Positions 23,375 through 35,900 of a stretch of 64,000 nt of DNA are shown here, piece by piece. The notes below the pieces were generated by a model. It ran no database searches, was not told the DNA's origin, and saw only the letters and a program-made list of their open reading frames with translations. The stretch is taken from assembly GCA_029962745.1 (NCBI GenBank), contig CM057166.1, forward strand, positions 1,502,994-1,566,993, given 5' to 3'. The position numbers and the translations under genes were made by a program. Position 1 is the stretch's first letter; every line of letters begins with the position of its first letter. This DNA is from Echinometra lucunter. Lineage: Eukaryota > Echinodermata > Echinoidea > Camarodonta > Echinometridae.

Positions 23375-26300
23375 ATGACGTCGATTTCAAGTATGGCCAG
23401 ATTCAAAAGTCCAACCAGGTCTTCGAGAGGTATGAAATTTAGCAAAGTAGTAATTTAGACTTCTAACTGTTAGTGATAATCTTTTTTTGTGACAACTGAC
23501 ATGACTGACACTAGGGCCTAGTGACAGTAGATTAGTTTGTATGCACGCATGATGTTTGGTCGACTTTCACCAAAGTCAGTCAGTTTGCATATGACATGTA
23601 TGATGGGTTTAGTTTTCCACTTTATCTACAGTGCTTCATCATCACAGTCTTGATAATGCTCATTAGATACCAAGGCCATATCGTGGTTTAGGAAAGCACT
23701 CGTTCATTTGACGCACACACTTGTGTACAAAGACACGAAAGAGAATGGAGGTGGAAATAGGAAACCGATGCGTGTGACTGAATAAAGCGCTGCTGTACAA
23801 CTACAAAGTGAATGGTGGTTTCCTATTTTATGATAATGCCGATACCAAGATGTGGCAGGTTTCAGGTCTCGATGAACAACACCAGCATCATGAAGAAACT
23901 TAAAACTAGGTATGTACATCGATGAGAGAGGGCGCAATTTTTTAGTCAGTTCATTTTTCTACACAGCGCATCAGGTTACGGGTTTAGGTCGGCAAAATGA
24001 AGGGTCAAATTACAGGGTATTTCTGAACTACACGCGAACAGTGCATAAGTCTTTCACAACTGTGTCAACAGAGAAATAAATTTGCCGGAGTGTGATGCAT
24101 GAAATATAATGAAAATATATGCTAACTTTTGTTTTATTCCATTTCAAACATGGACAATTGAAATTTCAGCTCACATTTTTTCACTTACTTTTTCACCAAA
24201 CTAATATTTCACACCCCAAACCATCGGTAACTCTATAGAATCATCAACTAACCTGCACTTGAAGTGTTTTCAATGTCTTACACAATCATTTTTTCTATTC
24301 TCAACGATGCACACATATGAAATTCAAGACTCAAAATGAAGCTTGCAAATCCAGAATTGGGCAAGATTTGGTTTCTCTGCGATACTCCTTTGTGTTCTAT
24401 GCTAATTTTAAAAAGTGATCAAAAGGTCCCTATTGTGCGAACCCGCGGGTGCTTCAATGCTGTGTGATAGCATGTTCATTCATGATCATATTGCCAAATG
24501 TCATGCAAAACACGTGTTTTCAAGAATGTCTGCATCATTCATCGATTGCGTCCTGCTAGTCTTATTTCAAGTCCCAAGGCTACTTTGCCGTCGTCTGGGT
24601 GTGTGGGCTTTGATTTTGCAGGGTCAATCCCTGCCTGTGCCCACACTCATGGATCACTAAAGGAAATTTATCTTGACTAATACATGTTAAATGTTTACAT
24701 GTGGAGGGGGCAGGGCGATGAGTTCTTGCCCTGTCGAAGGTTTAAAATAAAAAGTGTTCTGAAAATGTGATGATCGTTTTTATTTCAATTTTCAATAACT
24801 ATTTTCGTCAACATAAACGTAGCTAATCATGTGCGTGTCAAATTTCACCCCACCTTCCCAACTGAAACGTTGACAATTCACAGTACACACCTGCTAAATG
24901 TACATGCGGAGAAAAGTATGGGCGGGAGGGGCAGAGTTGTTCACAACTCAGAATCACAAGACTCCCGATTGGTCAAGAGAAATTGTTGGGTTTCTAAAGG
25001 CGTGACTGTTGGGGGATTAACCAATGAGATGCCTTCCCTATTAAATTCCTTCTCTTCATTGGTCTGATAGTCCAGCCAGTAGTTGCAGAACATTAGCAAG
25101 AAAGACTAGTGTGTGAAAATGACAACTTCAAAGCAGACCGATGTGGTCGTAAATCATTCTGGGTCAAGAGTTTCAAAACAACAGACTCCTCGGTGCCAAA
25201 ACATGTCTGGCTTATTTCGTTGTTTCCAAACATAAATCAAACAGTCTATGGGAGGTCAGTAACATCACGATACTTTTCTCACAGTGATATTACAGGGTAA
25301 CATGAATCCTGACGAGAAAGAGAGTAAGTATACATGTATGATAGAGAGGTCGAGAGAGAGAGAGGTCGAGAAGGCTTGGGAGAGAGAGAGAGGTCGAGAG
25401 GGGGTGTGGGGGGGGGGGATTGAGAGAAGAGAAAGGAGAAAAAGTAAGGTTCATATAGAGTGGAGGGGTGCGGAGTTGTATGTCATGGACACAATTCAAA
25501 TGTATGTTGACAAAGTGAAATTGAGGCAGGCAATGAGTACGAGTTCTTAGATGAAGAAGATATGAAAGCACAATGAGAAATTCACAATTTCAAATCATTG
25601 AATGGTCAGCTCCACATCAACATTTTTTGTTTAATCATATATCATATGATCATATCGTACGTTGTATATCATATCATAACATACCAGAATTTGTGTTTAC
25701 AAGACACGCACACACGCCCACACACACTCATCATCTCTCTCCCGGGGCCCTTTCCTTCTTCATCTTCTCCAAATCTAAGAAGGTCGGCTGCTAAATATGA
25801 ATCGCGTTATGAATGACCAAATTCCGACCCAGATAAAACGAGCATGGAATGGATGGTTTGCAGCTGATTTCATCTTATGTGGGAAGTGCTAGAAAGGGGC
25901 TAGAACACACATTTTCACACACAGGTTTGGGGTTTTCACACACAGCTAGCTAGCGCTAGCGATATAGGGTGTTTATGTTTACATAGTGTCCACATGTCGA
26001 CGTCGGGAGCGACCGTGAGTTGATTCTTCCCAGTTTTTTTTTCCATATTATGGCCGGCAAACCCGGAGACGTAGAATAGGGGACGGGAACGCGCGCGCAT
26101 GCCATTTGTACTACTGTGCAGAGATCGGCAGTAACAGCCGAAAGTCAGGGTATGTGACAAGTCCATAATCAAGTTCAAAATGACTAAAATATGTTTTAAT
26201 CAGGTAATTATGTTCTAATCCATTACATTGTCCTCTCGGCTTTCAAATGTGTGATTATGTGGTAAAAATTATTTTGATTTTTGCCAGAAATGTTCTCAAA

Positions 26301-29300
26301 CTCACAAATGTTTCATCCATGAAATCTTGTGCAGATTATCCCCCGCGCTCGCCGCCGACTCCGCCGCTGCCCGGCTGCATTTGTTTGCACACAAATAAAT
26401 ATGTGCGTGCGTCCGGTCCCCTATTCTCCGGGTTTGCCTTTTGGCCAAGGTCCAGGACAGACTTAAAAGCCAGTGTTATTTCATTCGAATTCTCATATTT
26501 GGAGAGTGTTTTGGTGTACTCATTTGGTGATCTGCGTTTACAGAAAAGTAAGTGACTGCAACCCCACGGCAATACATGTGTGATGTGTTTCTCCATGCAC
26601 TGGAATACAATTGTGCATTGTAGCGAGACTAGGCAATTTTAATTAATTCGAAGCACAACAATGGCCACCAAGGACGCGTACGGAGCCGCATGAATTAATT
26701 ATAACTAGGAAGTGATTTTTCGTCTATGGCAAAACAGCTGAATTTATTCGACATTTATCCTGAATTTTAACACATTTACTGGCAGTTTTTTTCTATTCCA
26801 AAGCCAAATATTTCTTAATGCACATCTTTTCTATCATTTGGACAGAGTATCATATTTTTTATTTGAACTTTCATTTTTGCTTGAGCATAGCTATTAAAAC
26901 CTTTCGCTATTTGATCTGCGATTATTGGTATGAGGTGTTGATAGCCAGGCAGTTCATAAGTCAAAACTTCTTTCAAAGTTTCAGTAACTTCTTCAGGCAG
27001 TTGACTGTTCTCTGCCAAAAGGTTTGAAGGAGAAACTAATACATTCCAACATAAGTGCTTGGGATGGGGTGACAAGAACAGGCCCAAAAAGCATACTACT
27101 TGTTCATGCTTCTGTTGGGGGCTGTTTCACCACCACCATTTAACATAAGGTGATCGACCAGAGTGACGCCAAGAAGAATATTGGAGACAGAAAATGCAGT
27201 TGAGTTGGGTTGTTTATTTGGAGCAAAAGAAACGGAAACAGAAACCCCTGCATTGTACAGAAGATAAATCAAAAAGCTTTCATGAGTACATGATCATGAC
27301 ATGAAATTATACATCATTGAATCAAAACTGCTCAGGATTCTGTGCAAAAAGTGCAGTTTCAGATTCAGTATCAAATATTAATTTTCAATTTCTTAAAATA
27401 AAAAAGTGAAAATACATAGAATTCCAACAACATCTTTAAATCCAAGCCTTATATTCCTAGGAAGGAGAAAGTACATGCATGGCATCAAATATTCCAATTA
27501 TTTGTGGTAGCATAAATCATCAAAACTCAACTCACCCTAGACTACTGTCAACCAGGGGATAATTAAAACAGTTCTGCAGCCCGTTCAACACACCTCAGCC
27601 TCAGTGGCTCTAGTAGACAAAAACTATCTACTATGAATTTCAACAATATTTGTTAAAAAATCCACATTATAAATCAGTTGGGTCTGATGCTTAAGACTAC
27701 GCTACACATCACTCCAAAAAGGTAAACAAAATTACACGCTTACGTACGTTTCATCGTAAGGTGAATAAAACATCTCATTACAAAGTGATTGAATATCACC
27801 TGCATGTTTAATAAAATGTACTATACAATTCAGTTTTATTGTATAACTGTTAATCTGAAGTATGTATTTCTTGCTTCAAAAGTTATGCAGTGTGAATTAT
27901 AATTAGTGGCACACTCAAAATGTAAAACAGTGTGTATCTTGACACTACACATTCAAGTTACATGTAAGCTATAAAACAAAACTTTCATTCTTAAGATAAC
28001 TTTTATATATCATTATCATTCCTATATAATTTATCTGATAGCAAAGAAAAATCTATATTAATTTACATACCTAGTATATAACTGTAAACAGGCCAATCTG
28101 TCATGCAACTCAGGGACCTGACACGACGGCTGCGATGAGTGTAAGGCGCTATGTCGCTTATGTAAAATTGCCCAGCAGGGCCTTGCCTGATATACCTCCT
28201 TATCCTGGAAGGACTACTTTTGTACGTAAGAGTAAATATCTTTCTAGATTAATTTTATTAATCAATTGTATAGTAAAAAAAAAACAATGTGATATGCATG
28301 AGAAAATATTACAATTTCATGAATTTATACCTTTTACATAATACATGAACATTATAGAGAACTACTTTGTCCTTGAGGTATGTACACACCACTCACATGA
28401 CCATGAAAAGTAATTAGGTTTTGCATTCTACGACATAAATTGACCACATCCCAAATTCTGTAGGGTGGTGTAAAAGGAAAAAAATCACTTTGAAAAGTTA
28501 AAAACATTTTTTGGTCACTACACTTCATTTGATTCAGCAATTTTGCTTCTTTGACAAGCATCTTCTCGCTCCCATCCTCTACTCATCAAAGTAGAGCTCT
28601 TTGAGAACCACACGATTAGTGGATGATTTGTATCTTCCAACATAAACAGTAGAGAAGGCTCCTCTGCCAATTACTTCTTTGTGCATGATGTCCTTATGTT
28701 CAAATCTGGGTATTTCATGATTTTCATCGCAAGCCTCTGCAACTGAGCCAGTCCTGTGATGTAGTGGCAGGAATGACATACTTATCTACAAAAAATCTGT
28801 TTTATTGTGGAAGGTGGTGTGCTTGAAGTTCAAGCATGGATGAGGTAGAGAGTGCCAATGTTGAATGGATGAGGTTCTTTGAAGTTTTTGTGTACTTGTC
28901 TGTCTCGTTGACCCTTCTTGATTCTTGGGCTTTGTTCTGTAGGAAGTGAAAGTTAGAGATGAGATTATTGGAGAATATTAAATCTTATTTTGCTCCCTTT
29001 TAACAATCACTAACAAACCCCCAAAAAGAAATCCTGGCTGTGCTTGTGACCACAGATACATGTACACAAAATGTGATGATTTCTCTGCACAAAACTTCAG
29101 TCTTTAGTAGATTAGTGTAAAATCCTTACAAGAAGCTCAAAAAAGAACTATTTCATGATTTTCATTCATATTTATCGTTTTCTACAGGCAGTGTCTACAG
29201 CCACACACGTGTCTAGACTTCAGAAAGAATCCATAATAGACTATAAAAAAAATCTGCCAATAATTTTTTGTCAGTATTTTCACAGTCCCTTCCTCATTTT

Positions 29301-30724
29301 CAAAGAAAACAAACGTAAGGTCATCTTAGGTTTGTTTCTCTGTCCATTGGTGCTATTTGAGTCTAGGAATCTCTTCTAAATGCCCTATGCGCGAAATATG
29401 GATACCCACAAAGTTTAGACACACCACCGAATACAAGTCGATGGTATTTCAGTCATTATTTTCGTTCATTGATTATTGTAACACTTGTAACCATGTCCAA
29501 AGTAATATAGCTCCTGTAATCCTATCATAACTCTCATGCTGTGTTCCATTTTGAAAGAGAAAGTGCTTTGGAATTAATGATAAACATATGTTTTCATTTT
29601 TTTCTTTCCTATTTTTATAAACAATAGGACCTAGTTTTTCTGGAACAGGTACAGGTGGTTCTACTCTACGACGCAGTGGCAGCATGGGGAGTCTGACAAA
29701 AAGGTCATCAGCCAACATTGCTGCCAATTTTGGAACTGGCTCAGGAACAATGTATGCTATCTTAATTTTTTTTCTTTTTCAATTCTTAGAACATTTTATG
29801 TTAATTCCATTTCATTTGCTTATGAAATTCGCTGATCAGTGTAATAATTTTTTTTCTTCATTCTTTTCCACCAAGACATGAATTATGGACATCAAAATAA
29901 CCAGTTCATCATTAACCTGTCTAAATGAACATTCCATTAAATGTACAATTCCCATAATTTGATTATTAAAAAAAAATGGAATTCTTCAAAAACAAAACTT
30001 GCAAGAGTTTGTTTTCATAAAGAAGAAATTAATACTGAAAAGATTTTGTCTCACTTTTGTCATTTCTTGTTTGTCTGTATCATTCCTCTCCTCCCCTGAA
30101 TCTACAAAATACATGTATATCTTTCTAATGATTGTAATTGCTTCAAACCCTTCAGCTTGATTGTTTGTGCCAGTAGTTTTAACTGTTTATGTAATTCAAT
30201 TTATTTCTAATGAGATTGAAAAACGAATACATTAGATCTCACAGAAAGGCAAAAGATGAGCAAATATCAAATGTTGAAGTACATGGAAAATCTATTGCTT
30301 GTATTGAATGCATTTATACTCTATAACTATTGCTTTCAAAATGTCCAGGAAATCTACCAAGGCAGTTGACTATGACAATCTTGAAGCAGAATACATCAAG
30401 AATCTTCAACAACAGATCTACTTTCTGGAGCTTGAAGCAAATTTTCTATATCCTTTGCATCATATACAAATCAGTTTATATATTTTTGAGATAATTATTA
30501 GAATACTAGTTTGGATTTACTTATTTGATGTATTGTTAGTATCTGAGCCTACATACACCGTTCATCAACAAAAAGAATGAATTACTTAATATGTTAATAA
30601 CTGAGCAGATGTATTTCATTTGGGACCTTAACTGTTTCCTTTTACTCGAGACCAAGCCAAGAAAGCCACAGAGCTTCAGCCAAGGATGACTGAGGAAGCC
30701 AGTAAGATGCTCACTAGACTAAAG
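23375..30724 (+). CDS. Coiled-coil protein with Ser-rich basic head, copy 2 (exons 1-4)
   Basis: Second copy of the gene starting at 5596. Exons: 23375-23429, 29628-29751, 30349-30447 and 30646-30724, together 357 nt (119 codons) in one frame. The encoded residues are identical to copy 1; the nucleotide differences I see (one in exon 1, one in exon 2, two in exon 3) are all silent. Intron 1 is 6.2 kb here against 1.7 kb in copy 1, and carries two broken kinase fragments, a MITE and purine-rich tracts. The AT-AC intron is retained at 30448-30645. The next exon, expected to match 9347-9461, would fall beyond the gap at 31001. Silent-only divergence argues that both copies have been under protein-level constraint, as expected for alleles or a very young duplicate. 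Confidence 0.82.
23830..23912 (-). pseudogene. Protein kinase catalytic-loop fragment, frameshifted
   Basis: Minus strand reads FKFLHDAGVVHRDLKPA, the kinase catalytic loop with its HRD aspartate and the lysine two residues on. One base is then missing: in the next frame the sequence continues as an ILVSAL-like strand instead of reaching an open NILV. It is about 4.6 kb downstream of the N-lobe fragment in the same orientation, so both may come from one dead kinase gene. No activation-loop DFG was found nearby. Confidence 0.65.
26057..26437. mobile_element. MITE, GCAAACCCGGAG family, copy a
   Basis: Ends GCAAACCCGGAG and CTCCGGGTTTGC, with GC-rich inner termini (GCGCGCGCATGC / GTGCGTGCG) and an AT-rich centre. 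Closely similar to 36559-36936. Confidence 0.75.
26815..27011 (-). CDS. Unidentified exon-like ORF
   Basis: Open frame on the minus strand beginning after a TTTTGGCAG acceptor-like site and running to a stop. It contains LPEEVTETLKEVLTYELPGY and GFNSYAQAKMKVQIKN, with a composition that looks protein-like rather than random. I do not recognise the family. It lies inside the extra intron sequence of copy 2, between the two kinase fragments, and may belong to a captured gene or a transposon. Confidence 0.3.
28524..28779 (-). pseudogene. Protein kinase N-lobe fragment, frameshifted
   Basis: Minus strand from 28779: residues EVIGRGAFSTVYVGRY form a glycine-rich loop, followed by a VVLK strand-3 lysine and LYFDE. 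A stop (28581-28579) then interrupts; shifting one frame restores SEKMLVKEAKLLNQM, a typical helix C with its KEA glutamate, up to a possible GT donor at 28523. The fragment resembles expanded invertebrate Ser/Thr or dual-specificity kinases. A TTTTTTGTAG acceptor-like site precedes it. It lies antisense in intron 1 of the coiled-coil gene copy 2. Frameshift plus missing lobes suggest a pseudogene, though a sequencing indel could explain the shift. Confidence 0.7.
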
Positions 30725-31000
30725 GTATTTGAAGGTTATTCACTACGTAGCCAACGTAATTATTAAGGCTTGTTCAAAGATGCAGCAGCGAACCTCCATG
30801 GTTAGCCTCTGTGTGACGGTGCACATGAATGGATGGTATTTTGAGAAGGTTTTCAATTTTAAAGAAAAAAAAAAAACCAAAGGCAAAAATTGTAATTTAT
30901 GCTGCCTTGCAGCAAAAAGGTGCAGACCAATCGAATTTTTATAAAGTCAGCACAAAGTAGGATGTCACAAGTATTGCCCGCAGAGCTTTGGGTTTTTTTT
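29274..31000. repeat. Duplicated block, right copy B
   Basis: Counterpart of 6963-8860 in contig 2, carrying coiled-coil exons 2-4. It is separated from block A by 5.7 kb, against 1.2 kb in copy 1. Confidence 0.88.
30448..30645 (+). other. U12-type AT-AC intron, copy 2
   Basis: Same intron as 8158-8362: donor ATATCCTTT at 30448-30456, branch-site core CCTTAAC, and AC at 30644-30645. The interior differs from copy 1 by several substitutions and indels while the splice signals are unchanged. Confidence 0.85.
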
Positions 31001-31500
31001 NNNNNNNNNNNNNNNNNNNNNNNNNNNNNNNNNNNNNNNNNNNNNNNNNNNNNNNNNNNNNNNNNNNNNNNNNNNNNNNNNNNNNNNNNNNNNNNNNNNN
31101 NNNNNNNNNNNNNNNNNNNNNNNNNNNNNNNNNNNNNNNNNNNNNNNNNNNNNNNNNNNNNNNNNNNNNNNNNNNNNNNNNNNNNNNNNNNNNNNNNNNN
31201 NNNNNNNNNNNNNNNNNNNNNNNNNNNNNNNNNNNNNNNNNNNNNNNNNNNNNNNNNNNNNNNNNNNNNNNNNNNNNNNNNNNNNNNNNNNNNNNNNNNN
31301 NNNNNNNNNNNNNNNNNNNNNNNNNNNNNNNNNNNNNNNNNNNNNNNNNNNNNNNNNNNNNNNNNNNNNNNNNNNNNNNNNNNNNNNNNNNNNNNNNNNN
31401 NNNNNNNNNNNNNNNNNNNNNNNNNNNNNNNNNNNNNNNNNNNNNNNNNNNNNNNNNNNNNNNNNNNNNNNNNNNNNNNNNNNNNNNNNNNNNNNNNNNN
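31001..31500. other. Assembly gap (500 N)
   Basis: Exactly 500 unknown bases, the same size as the other gap. The left edge is inside a MITE in intron 4 of the coiled-coil gene copy 2; the right edge is inside a LINE. Confidence 0.99.
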
Positions 31501-32050
31501 ACAGCAGTAGCCCACAATACAATTATATTTACAGGATCAAAACTACGGAATGACCTCCCCACAGAATTAACGAATAGTAGCTCATTGTATACATTTAAAT
31601 GCAAATGAAAACTATCCCTCCTTAATACTTATGCGATGGCTCCTTAGTCCCTTAGTTCCTTAGGTGTGTGTTTTGTTTGTTTGTTTGTTTACCTTGCCCT
31701 TTTCTTCTTTTTTTTCCCTTTTTTGTACTTTTTTTTTAAACGATAGATCTCTCAAAATAACATGCAAATATCACAGACTTTTCTTTAAACCTTCTAGGGA
31801 ATCTTTAATTACAAGCTTAGCTTTTTATTAGATTCCCTAATATTTCACTTTTTAAATTAATTTGTCTTAAGCTCATGGTGAATATATTAAGGTCTACATC
31901 TTTGTATGTTCCAATATCCCCCTTTGTATCATGAATCATCTTATTTATGATGTCATTCACATATTATTTATGTATTATTTCTCACTTGCATGCATGTATC
32001 ATCATTTACGTGAAATATGAAAATAAACTGAAACTGAAACTGAAACTGAA
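31501..32050 (+). mobile_element. LINE 3' end (CR1/Jockey-like) with TGAAAC tail
   Basis: The frame 31501-31608 reads SKLRNDLPTELTNSSSLYTF and ends at TGA, matching the usual C-terminus after reverse transcriptase of CR1/Jockey-type elements (WNSLP...SSLxxFK). A 3' UTR of about 420 bp follows, with AATAAA near 32021 and a (TGAAAC)n tail. The 5' part is lost in the gap. Confidence 0.8.
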
Positions 32051-32686
32051 AAGCTAATCTGTGTTTCCCCGGTAGTTCAACCATGTTGTCCTTTCAAACA
32101 GACCATTTACACTGTATACTTTGGACTAGCCCAAATTCATATAATCCACTGTAAAATCACCACAAGAGTGAAGAAAAAAATGAATTGTAATATTGGAAAT
32201 TAAAAGTAATAAATATTTTGAAGACTTTTCCAGACTATTATCCAAATAAAAGCCATTCATGTTAGCATACATGTATGTTTGGCAGTTTTACAACTTATCA
32301 TGTCAACAATCTGATCAGGGTTGTTTGATTTACATGTAAGCCAAGCAGATGGTATTTTCACACAGCAATACATCAATCGTAGTATCATACAGTTTGTGTA
32401 CGTGCATATCTCATCAGTGGTGTAAAAAAGAATACTGACAGCTGAATGTTTTTACATCAAAACAAAATACTACAGCTGACAAGGCTAAATACAGCGTGTT
32501 TCTTAAAAAAGGGAAACTTTTCCCATCAGTTACTCAAGAACTGATTATGTCCTGATAAATTTGTAGTATTCATCACTCCTTTCTCTGTATATATATATGA
32601 TATTGACATGCATGAATGAATATGAATGGTGTTGCATAATGTCAAAAGTTATCCTCCTGGTATAGGAGATTGGGATAATCTTATGA

Positions 32687-32938
32687 CAGGGGCGGTGCTT
32701 CGGGCATGTGGGGGGGCATGACTTTTCAAATGATCAAGCAAAAAAAAAAAAAAAAGAGAAAAAAAAAAGGAGAAAAGGAAGAAAGAAGAGGAGGAAGAAG
32801 AAAGAAGAGCATGGTGAAAGAAGAGGACTGGGCCATGCAAATATCTAATACTCCTTTTTAATCATTTAAAACATGAAGAAACTCACCTACACTATGGGTC
32901 ATCTAGCCCCCTATCAAATGCCCTGGCGCAGCCCCTGT
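32687..32938. mobile_element. Small hAT-like MITE beside CCDC50 exon 2
   Basis: Ends CAGGGGCGGTGC and GCGCAGCCCCTG are imperfect inverted repeats of hAT type. Flanks TCTTATGA and TTTTATGA differ by one base, compatible with an aged 8-bp duplication. The interior is a poly-A and GAAGAA purine tract. Confidence 0.55.
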
Positions 32939-32974
32939 TTTTATGATTATGAATATGATTATGAGTGTACTTAC

Positions 32975-35900
32975 TCTCTTCCTCCTGTAGTTGGTATGCC
33001 AATGCTCCATCTTCATATACAGCCCAATTCTTGACAACTGAGGAGAAAACAATACAAGGATGAAAATAACAGATGCAAGAATTACAAAGAGTTAACTTCA
33101 CTGTTTTCACAATGTACGTCTACCTGGGCACCATTTCATAAACTTGTAAATAAGTTGCAATAACTGTTCTAAGCTACTGAAATCCTTGCATCTGACTGGC
33201 TTAGACTAAATTTGTCATAGAAATGTGGCAGTTGTTAGTACTGATAGCAGGTTTTAGGAACAGGGGCCAGTTTGTACATGTACTGGTAAATGAACCCATC
33301 ATAGAAATCTGTCTTGTATGTACATAGCATACATGCACAGTATTTGCAATGCAAACCACTAGAATTTTGACAATGCTGCATGTATTATGAAGCTATAAGT
33401 ATGATTTTAAAGATACACGTATATTAAACATCTTTCCATGCCATAATGTTTGTTACAGCTCCTACAATGTACATGTCGTATGAATTTGTGAAACATGTAC
33501 TATCAATATCAAAATGGATTCAAAATTTCACATAAAAACAATTCATTCGTACATTATTCACTGCCCTCAAACAGGAGCAAATTGCCTCAATCTGCCATCA
33601 AAATATCAGTCATAAGTTCTGCGAAATACATGGTATGGACCACACTGACTTAGAATAATTATTCACGAATTATTTCTTCAGTAATGAATTCACACATTTA
33701 ATTCACAAATAATATCAAATATATATATGTCTAACAATCGTTTAACTGTTGTCAATACATCATTTTATTCAGAATATACAGGTATGTTTAAAAAAAATAG
33801 ATGAAATTCTCTTCTCAAGCAAATTGTACATATGTTGAAATATCACCATAACTCATTAAAAAAGTGATAAGTGGAATAGTTCTGAAGATCATCAAGATAG
33901 AATATCATAATCACATTGCCCAAAGTGGCATGAATTCCAAGGATAGCAAGCTTCAAGGGACCTTTTTCTCTGTATACATGCAGGGTGAGCTACACGTACA
34001 TGGGTATCTCTATAACCTATATCCTCCCAGGGATAAATGAGTCATGTCATCAAATCTACATCAACTATGTGCCAGAAGAATCTATATCAAATGCTAGAAG
34101 GTGATGGGGCCTTTTAGGAGGTCAGGCTCAATCCATGTTTCAGATAATTTTTTGTAAGTCAGTGTGTGTTACTTCTTTAAACATACATAATTTGAATGTT
34201 GAATACATGTACATGTATGTGATAGACATAAAAAAAACATAATAGATGCAGTATAATTAAATTTGAATGTAGAATACATGTATGTGATAGACATATAAAC
34301 ATAATAGATGCAGTATAATTAATTTTGGAAAGAACATGCTCACCCCATTCAAGTATTTACATAATTTCTGTTATATGTACAGCATTGCTGTATATAATTA
34401 AATAAATCTCTCTATTCCCCCCTCCTCCTTGCACTCTCTCTCTCTCTCTCTCTCTCTCTTTCGCCAAGAAGTTTTCCATTGGGACCTACATGAACATTTT
34501 TTTTTTCTTGACACATTATCAACAAAACAGAACAAAAAACAAAAACAAAACAGAAAACTGAGTCAATAATGAGATCACTAAAACTAGGGCTGTTACCGAA
34601 CCGCTGAACCGAATGGAAATTCGCTGAACATGGCACTTCCGAACAGGACCGAACTAAACCAAACCGAACTCAAAGGCCAAGTTCGGAAGTTCGCCAACTT
34701 ATAACACAGGATCATTGATTTAGCCCTCGGTAAAGGCCTTGTCCTGGATTCATTATGCTAAATGGAAGATACACCTTTGCTCTTTTAAAATATTAATACA
34801 TACATTTATTGGTGAGATTCCTTTTAATTCATCTTCTAAAAGTTTTCCTTAAATACAAGATAGAAAAACACTTAATACAGCTTGTGTCTCATTTTTCGTT
34901 TGATTCTGATAAATTTCATATTTGGCACCATGAATTCTAGTTGTTTTCCCCCCAAATCATGTTAAAAGCTTCAAAATATGCCCAAAGATACTCACGATTG
35001 TAATCAATCGTAATAAGGTTGTAATCGATTAACAATCATGATCAATCATAATACTAAATAAATATAAAAAAAATAATAAAAATAGAAAAACACTGTTTTA
35101 ATGATAATTGATAAAAGAATCGAACCCGAACATGGCGCTAAATTTACAGCCCTAACTAAAACTGCACAAGAAGTTCTTCACTTTATCTCTGTAGAAGGCA
35201 ATTCATGTACATGTAGACCTATAGTGTCAATATCAGCCCTAACAGTCAAACTGTCAGAGTTATTTATTAGATAAATTTATAGCGAGATATCCACCATTTG
35301 AAACTAGGTAAATTTATCTTTTCATCAAAAACAAAAGAGCAAATCATATACTGTGAACTTATTTATGAAACAGTATAAATTAGGATGAGAGGCTCCATGG
35401 TTCTCGCCAGTACATAACACCCATGGTTCCAATACCATGCGTAAAGGGTTTCAGACAAGGAAGAACCATGTGTGAAATTGCTGCACCATGTGTGGCAACA
35501 GGGTAAAAAAAAATATTGGAGTATATATTCCTAACAATAATGATAAATGTCAGATTGTTTTGCTTTTTGGCAATGTATTTTTACTTTTATGCCATTAGAA
35601 GACAACTCCTGCTTACCAAGGAGTATTTTTCATCCTTTTTAATACTCAAGCATATACTGCCGCCACACCTAACTTAAGGTGTTATTCCGTAAAACTTCAA
35701 AAACTTCCACGCTTCGCGCAGAGTGGGAACCATGTGCAGATTTTTTTCTAGTGAGAACCCTGAGAGGCCCCATGTCTGCACATCTAAGAATCAGTTTTGA
35801 TTTTATGCTGTTACAACTAGAATTTTATTTGTACTCTAACTGTTACTGTGACACATCTGCACACTTGTTTAATTGTATTAATACAGATCAGGATTTTCTG

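Larger units (their letters stand above)
18417..23530. repeat. Duplicated block, right copy A
   Basis: Counterpart of 1-5770. It lacks the 580-bp foldback element (empty site TTAA at 22671-22674) and has a longer (ACT)n run. Its left edge is the window start, so the true extent of homology is unknown. Confidence 0.9.
23531..29273. other. Extra intron 1 sequence of coiled-coil gene copy 2
   Basis: About 5.7 kb replacing 1.2 kb of copy 1. It holds two kinase fragments, an unidentified ORF (26815-27011), a MITE (26057-26437), a purine-rich tract (25340-25450) and otherwise unrecognised AT-rich sequence (24000-25300 and 27100-28500 show nothing I can name). Confidence 0.7.

Noticed and set aside
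24415..24680. Overlapping plus-strand ORFs
   Set aside because: No recognisable motif or splice context; composition looks random.
30859..31608. Open frames spanning the second N gap
   Set aside because: Most codons are unknown bases. Only 31501-31608 has value, as a LINE C-terminus.
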